This document shows, piece after piece, positions 24,962 to 29,141 of a DNA stretch of 29,141 nt. Source of the DNA: CAZXEU01 sp964639665 (lineage in GTDB: Bacteria; Bacteroidota; Rhodothermia; Rhodothermales; Bin80); NCBI GenBank assembly GCA_964639665.1, contig CAZXEU010000202.1:1-29141 (forward strand), read 5' to 3'. Every line of letters starts with the position of its first letter. Position 1 is the first letter of the stretch. The notes under the pieces were generated by a model. That model had not been told where the DNA came from. It did not search any database and saw only the letters and a program-made list of their open reading frames with translations. Made by a program: the position numbers and the translations under genes.

Positions 24962-26563
24962 ATGGATTTTGCCGCCATTGACTACCTGGTATTCGGGGCC
25001 TACTGTGTCCTGATCGTAGGGATAGGGCTCTGGGTTTCCAGGGAGCGAAAGGGGCACAAGAAGAACGCCGAAGACTACTTCCTTGCGGGCAAGGCGCTTC
25101 CGTGGTGGGCCATAGGAGCCTCGCTGATTGCGTCCAATATTTCGGCGGAGCAGTTTATCGGCATGTCCGGCTCGGGATTTCGCCTGGGCCTTGCCATTGC
25201 GACCTACGAGTGGATGGCCGCTATCACGCTGCTCTTGGTGGCGTGGCTGTTTATCCCCATATACCTGAAGAAGGGCATCTTCACGATGCCACAGTTTCTC
25301 GAGGTGCGCTATGACAGCCGGGTGCGCACGCTTCTGGCGGTATTCTGGCTTCTGGTATACGTCTTTGTCAATCTCACATCGGTCCTGTACCTCGGCGCAC
25401 TGGCGCTGGAGGGCATCATGGGGGTTGCGCTTTGGAAGGGTGTTCTGGCACTTGCTGCGTTTGCCACCATTTACAGTGTCTATGGCGGCCTCAAGGCCGT
25501 GGCCTGGACAGATGTAGTGCAGGTAGTATTTCTGGTGGGCGGGGGACTGTTGACCACGTATCTGGCTCTGGACGCATTCGCCGATGGCGGCGGCGCGCTG
25601 GCGGGCATGCGCCAGCTTTACGCGGAGGCCGGCGACCGATTCAACATGATCCTCTTCGAAGGCGAGTTACTGTACAGGGATGACAAGGGCGTACTCCAGG
25701 ACGCGTACACGCTGCTTCCCGGCCTGAGCGTGCTGATCGGCGGCATGTGGATCGCCAACCTGTTCTACTGGGGCTGCAACCAGTATATCATACAGCGGGC
25801 GCTTGCCGCTCGGAGTCTGAAGGAAGCGCAAAGGGGCATTGCCTTCGCCGGCTACCTGAAGCTCTTGCTGCCGCTCATCGTGGTCGTGCCGGGCATTGTT
25901 GCCTACGCGCTCAGGGCGCCCATTGACACGGCAGACGCGGCGTATCCGTGGCTGCTGAACGAGTACGTGGGACCGGGTCTGAAAGGACTTACCTTTGCCG
26001 CCCTGATTGCAGCCATCGTTTCGTCTCTGGCCTCGATGATGAACAGTACGTCGACCATCTTCACGATGGACCTCTACCGCAACTACATCAACAAGTCTGC
26101 CGCACAGGCGGATCTGGTGCGCGTCGGAAGGTGGGTTGCCGCCATCTGCATGGGCATTGCCGTAATTCTCGCGCCGCAGCTGTCCTCGCTGGACCAGGTG
26201 TTCCAGTACATTCAGGACTTTACGGGCCTGGTCAGTCCGGGCGTTCTTGCCATCTTCATAATGGGCCTGTTCTGGAAGAAGGCTACGGCGAATTCCGCCC
26301 TGCTGTCTGCCCTGCTAAGCATCCCGCTTTCGGTGCTAATGCGCTGGGCTGTTCCCGGCCTGCCGTTCATAGACAGGATGGGCATTGTATTCCTGGTAAG
26401 CGTGGCCCTGATCGTGGCCGTGTCCCTGGTAGAAGGTCGCGGCAAGGACAGTCCCAAGGGGATTGTGTTTGGTCCCGAAATCCTGCGGACAGACCCTGTA
26501 TTTGCGGGTCTGGCCTTCGGAATCATGGCCATTGCAACGGCGCTGTATGTCCTGTTCTGGTAG
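24962..26563 (+). CDS. vSGLT-like Na+/sugar symporter
   Basis: A 533-residue SSS-family symporter very similar in pattern to Vibrio SglT. SAEQFIGMSGSGF carries Q64, IATYEW carries E83, YWGCNQYIIQRALAARSLKEAQ carries N273 and the following Lys, the positions matching the galactose-binding Gln69, Glu88, Asn260 and Lys294 of vSGLT. SSLASMMNSTSTIFTMDLY matches the Na2-site helix. These matches favour a hexose as substrate. It would sit in the inner membrane. It follows the lipoprotein gene by 44 bases and precedes a TonB receptor, so a sugar-uptake role for the region is plausible. Confidence 0.92.
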   Translation: MDFAAIDYLVFGAYCVLIVGIGLWVSRERKGHKKNAEDYFLAGKALPWWAIGASLIASNISAEQFIGMSGSGFRLGLAIATYEWMAAITLLLVAWLFIPIYLKKGIFTMPQFLEVRYDSRVRTLLAVFWLLVYVFVNLTSVLYLGALALEGIMGVALWKGVLALAAFATIYSVYGGLKAVAWTDVVQVVFLVGGGLLTTYLALDAFADGGGALAGMRQLYAEAGDRFNMILFEGELLYRDDKGVLQDAYTLLPGLSVLIGGMWIANLFYWGCNQYIIQRALAARSLKEAQRGIAFAGYLKLLLPLIVVVPGIVAYALRAPIDTADAAYPWLLNEYVGPGLKGLTFAALIAAIVSSLASMMNSTSTIFTMDLYRNYINKSAAQADLVRVGRWVAAICMGIAVILAPQLSSLDQVFQYIQDFTGLVSPGVLAIFIMGLFWKKATANSALLSALLSIPLSVLMRWAVPGLPFIDRMGIVFLVSVALIVAVSLVEGRGKDSPKGIVFGPEILRTDPVFAGLAFGIMAIATALYVLFW

Positions 26564-26610
26564 GGGGCGCGGTCGGTTCCGGGTGCGAGCTTCTGCAGCG
26601 TGCAGCCGCT

Positions 26611-26624
26611 GGAAAACGTTTGCA
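26611..26624 (+). promoter_or_regulatory. LacI-family operator-like site
   Basis: GGAAAACGTTTGCA fits the LacI/CcpA-family operator consensus TGNAANCGNTTNCA with one mismatch (first base G instead of T), with CG at the centre and five of seven symmetric pairs. It overlaps a possible -35 (TTTGCA, 26619-26624) spaced 16 bases from TATTAG (26641-26646). No LacI-family gene is in the window. Confidence 0.3.
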
Positions 26625-26694
26625 GAAACGTCGGAATTCATATTAGACGCACGAAAATCGGCTGCAATTCCACGTGCCTGGTCGGGTCAGCATC

Positions 26695-26726
26695 TTGCAA
26701 TTGAGTGCCCGAGGGCATTAATTATG
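26695..26726 (+). promoter_or_regulatory. Candidate promoter of the TonB receptor
   Basis: TTGCAA (26695-26700) stands 17 bases from TTAATT (26718-26723). Read as a Bacteroidota promoter, it is TTG, 21 bases, TAATTATG, one mismatch from TAnnTTTG. Transcription would start near 26732, giving a leader of about 80 bases. Confidence 0.35.
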
Positions 26727-26813
26727 GGTTCGATAAACAAGTTTTGGGAATAACGCGCTTAAAGCGTGCCCAGGGATTTCAGTTAAACCCATCAATTTCG
26801 GGAGGCTTGACAC

Positions 26814-29141
26814 ATGCGACTTGGAAAGCTACTAGGCACCTTCGCTGCCATGCTGCTTCTGACCACGGCCGCGTTTGCCCAGCGGGGCAAGATCGCGGGG
26901 ACCGTAACCGATGCAGCCACGGGCGAGACCCTACCTGGCGTTAACGTATTCATAGCGGAACTGCAGCAGGGCGGCACATCCGATGCGGACGGATTCTACT
27001 TTATCAACAACGTTCGCCCGGGAACCTACGCACTGCAGGCGTCCTTCGTCGGATTCCTGAATGAGACGGTACAAAACGTGCGCGTCTCTACGGGTCTGAC
27101 CACGACTATCGACATCGCCCTCCAGGAGCAGGTCGTCGGGATGGAAGAAATTGTCGTGACATCGGAGCGGCCCATTGTGCAGCTCGACGTGTCCGCTAAC
27201 GTAGCCAGTCTCAACCCGGAAGCCTTCGAGGATCTTCCCGTAGCGGGTGTGAGCGAAGTCCTGGATCTGCAGGCTGGCATCGAGCCCGGGCTCCGCGTGC
27301 GCGGAGGTGGACTAAACGAAGTCGCCTTCGTGATGGATGGCATGAACCTGCGCACCGGCCGGGGACAACAGCCCTTTACCAATATCAGCTACACCGCCCT
27401 GGAAGAAGTGCAGGTGCAGACCGGCGGATTCAACGCGGAATACGGCAACGTTCGCTCCGGCATCGTCAACGTGGCCACCAAGGAGCCGCCCCGGAACACC
27501 TACACGTTTGACGGCCTGATTCGCTTTGCGCCACCGCAGCCGAAGAGCAACGAAGGGCTGGGCGGCGTAAACCTGAATGACTGCAACTATTCGGGTCCGG
27601 TAACGGGCGACTGCGACAGCTGGTTTATCCGGCCCTTCCTGGATCCCTCGGTGGCATGGGAAGGAACAGGCAACGGTGCCTGGGACGAGTACACGATTCT
27701 GCAATACAACAGCTTCGAAGGCTGGAATACGCTCGCCGAGCGCCTGCGGACTTCGGAGGGTTTCGACGTCACGGCGCAGGACATGCAGGATTACTTCAAG
27801 TACACCCACAGGAAGGATAACAATATCGATATCCCGGATTACGAAGCCGATGTCAGCATCGGCGGGCCGCTGATTCCGGGTCTCAGCTCCAGGTTGGGCG
27901 ACCTGCGGTTCCTGGCCTCCTACCGGGGAACGCAAACGGCCTACATCTATCCACAGTCGCGTAATTCGTTTGACGAACAGACCTTCCAGGGGAAACTTAT
28001 TTCCAACCTGTACCGCGGCATGAAGCTGACCGTGCAGGCCATGCATGGCACCGAGCGGGGCGTGAACCGTGATCAAAACCTCGCAGATGTGCAGCCCTGG
28101 CGAGGCAACCTGCCCAATTACCCGTGGCAGGGCTCCGGCGCGCAGCAGGTCACCGGCATCAACCGCCGAGCCCGCGTGATTCTCTCGGACGGAGCGTTCG
28201 CGCTGGCCGACATCAACCACACGCTTCTTGGCGCTACGTTCACGCACACGCTGAGCGCGAGCACCTTTTACGAGGTGGCGGTACAGAACCTGTCTTCGAA
28301 GTACCGCAGCCACTTCCCGAATCTGCGTGACGGCTCGTACATCGACGAGAACGGCAATTTTGTCCAGGTCCCGTACACTAACAACCTGGGCCGGCCCACG
28401 CCGGCGGGGCTGGCGAATTTCGACAGGCTCACCTGCTTTGGCGGCGGCTCCGACCTCAACGGAGACGGGGAGGTTACGCCATATTGCTCCGGAGATGAGC
28501 CATTCGGCTTCCTGGGGCAGGGTGGCAACCTCATCGGCGGCGCCGAAACGACGGGCGGCCACTGGGTTAAGACCCGTGACACGTCGGACGTAAGCGTGTT
28601 CACGGGCCGCTTCGACCTCACAAGCCAGGTAAACCGGTTCCTTCAGGTCAAGACCGGCGCCGAACTTATCATCAGCGACTACGACCTGAATTACAAGCGC
28701 GTCAACCTGGCGCTGGTTGGTCCTGAGCCGGAGGCAGACTGGCCGTTCCAGCGTACGCCGATACAAGGCGCGGCCTACGCGCAGGGCAAGCTGGAATTCC
28801 AGGGCATGATCGCCAACCTCGGCCTGCGCATGGACTTCTTCGATGCGAATACGCCGTGGTGGGTGTCTGAGTCGCCCTATGACCAGGCCTATCGTCAGCG
28901 TGCGGAAGGGTTGGATGAGCTGTTGCCCAAAGAAGATCCGGCTGCTCAGATCAACATCAGTCCGCGGCTGGGCGTGTCGTTCCCTATCACGAATGACAGC
29001 AAGCTCTATTTCAATTACGGGCACTTCAGGCAAATGCTGAGCCCGTTCAGCGTCTTCGGCGTGCAGCAGTCCCGCAACGGCGGCATCGACGTACTCGGCA
29101 ATCCGGATCACCCCATGCCGCTTACCGTGGCATACGAACTG
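26814..29141 (+). CDS. TonB-dependent receptor with CarboxypepD_reg-like domain (3' truncated by window)
   Basis: The frame is open for 776 codons to the window end. The signal peptide ends AFA-Q (residues 1-22). A CarboxypepD_reg-like beta domain follows (about 26-103; GKIAGTVTDAATGETLPGVNV, then GFYFINNVRPGTYALQ). A TonB-box-like EEIVVT lies at 111-116. The plug carries LRVRGGGLNEVAFVMDGM and FNAEYGNVRSGIVNVATKE, and after about residue 230 the beta barrel begins. It takes up a ligand through the outer membrane using TonB energy. It lacks clear SusC-specific features in the part seen. An extracellular-type loop contains D547-L-N-G-D-G, a Ca2+-binding-like turn. The nearby vSGLT-like gene suggests a sugar-related ligand, by context only. 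Confidence 0.92.
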   Translation, partial: MRLGKLLGTFAAMLLLTTAAFAQRGKIAGTVTDAATGETLPGVNVFIAELQQGGTSDADGFYFINNVRPGTYALQASFVGFLNETVQNVRVSTGLTTTIDIALQEQVVGMEEIVVTSERPIVQLDVSANVASLNPEAFEDLPVAGVSEVLDLQAGIEPGLRVRGGGLNEVAFVMDGMNLRTGRGQQPFTNISYTALEEVQVQTGGFNAEYGNVRSGIVNVATKEPPRNTYTFDGLIRFAPPQPKSNEGLGGVNLNDCNYSGPVTGDCDSWFIRPFLDPSVAWEGTGNGAWDEYTILQYNSFEGWNTLAERLRTSEGFDVTAQDMQDYFKYTHRKDNNIDIPDYEADVSIGGPLIPGLSSRLGDLRFLASYRGTQTAYIYPQSRNSFDEQTFQGKLISNLYRGMKLTVQAMHGTERGVNRDQNLADVQPWRGNLPNYPWQGSGAQQVTGINRRARVILSDGAFALADINHTLLGATFTHTLSASTFYEVAVQNLSSKYRSHFPNLRDGSYIDENGNFVQVPYTNNLGRPTPAGLANFDRLTCFGGGSDLNGDGEVTPYCSGDEPFGFLGQGGNLIGGAETTGGHWVKTRDTSDVSVFTGRFDLTSQVNRFLQVKTGAELIISDYDLNYKRVNLALVGPEPEADWPFQRTPIQGAAYAQGKLEFQGMIANLGLRMDFFDANTPWWVSESPYDQAYRQRAEGLDELLPKEDPAAQINISPRLGVSFPITNDSKLYFNYGHFRQMLSPFSVFGVQQSRNGGIDVLGNPDHPMPLTVAYEL

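Larger units (their letters stand above)
26564..26813 (+). promoter_or_regulatory. 250-base upstream region of the TonB receptor gene
   Basis: The gap contains a LacI-type operator-like palindrome (26611-26624, listed separately), candidate promoters at 26619-26646 and 26695-26726, and a CGCTT-A-AAGCG inverted repeat at 26756-26766 in the probable leader. The ribosome site GGGAGG lies eight bases before the ATG at 26814. No small ORF of merit was seen. Confidence 0.5.

Noticed and set aside
27312..29111. A 599-codon open frame on the minus strand opposite the TonB receptor
   Set aside because: The plus strand has a signal peptide, CarboxypepD_reg-like domain, TonB box and plug motifs in an unbroken frame. 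The minus frame has no recognisable domain and is a mirror effect of GC-rich codon use.
1..29141. CRISPR array, toxin-antitoxin pair, phage or transposon
   Set aside because: No direct repeat series, no integrase or transposase motif, and no pair of small ORFs of toxin-antitoxin type were found on reading the window.

Overview
The window is ordinary, dense bacterial chromosome of high G+C. Families point to a Gram-negative of the Bacteroidota/Rhodothermota type: a TonB-dependent receptor with an N-terminal CarboxypepD_reg-like domain, two Na+-coupled solute symporters (one with its DUF4212 partner), a bacilliredoxin, two lipoproteins, and candidate promoters resembling the Bacteroidota TTG-N19-21-TAnnTTTG form. 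Some genes have clear Shine-Dalgarno sites (ppiD, mreC, the TonB receptor) and many do not. A marine or halophilic relative of Rhodothermales is my inference, not a proof. No rRNA, tRNA, CRISPR array, insertion sequence or phage gene was seen.

Layout. (1) 1-2856: the last codons of a probable dapF face a minus-strand run rplU-rpmA-ppiD (ribosomal proteins L21 and L27, then a membrane-anchored parvulin chaperone). (2) 2979-3641: a fumarylacetoacetate-hydrolase-family enzyme, then a 332-base gap holding only a possible gene remnant. (3) 6080-3974, minus: nlpC-type lipoprotein hydrolase, greA, low-specificity threonine aldolase, 4-6 bases apart. (4) 6175-6684: a bacilliredoxin whose 3' end overlaps the next minus-strand gene. 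(5) 13795-6674, minus: a tight six-gene run hslV, NYN-domain protein, hslU, FemAB/GNAT-like protein, polytopic DUF6798-like membrane protein, Wzx-like flippase. (6) 19586-13983, minus: purN-purH-mreB-mreC-dacB, joining the end of purine synthesis to cell-wall morphogenesis. (7) An LD-carboxypeptidase (minus) and a WbqC-family protein (plus) lie head to head, with start regions that touch or overlap. (8) 21344-26563, plus: mscS-type channel, DUF4212 small subunit, its Na+/solute symporter, a small lipoprotein, and a vSGLT-like Na+/sugar symporter. (9) A 250-base regulatory region with a LacI-type operator-like palindrome leads into a TonB-dependent receptor that runs off the window end.

Functional themes are envelope building and recycling (mreBC, dacB, ldcA, the NlpC hydrolase, dapF, FemAB-like protein, flippase), protein quality control (hslVU, ppiD) and solute/sugar uptake with osmotic relief (mscS, two symporters, TonB receptor).

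No clearly new defence or mobile system is visible. The most unusual arrangement is a NYN-type predicted ribonuclease with a LOTUS-like C-terminal region and acidic tail, placed between the two subunits of the HslVU protease, with a surface-polysaccharide-like trio directly behind hslU.
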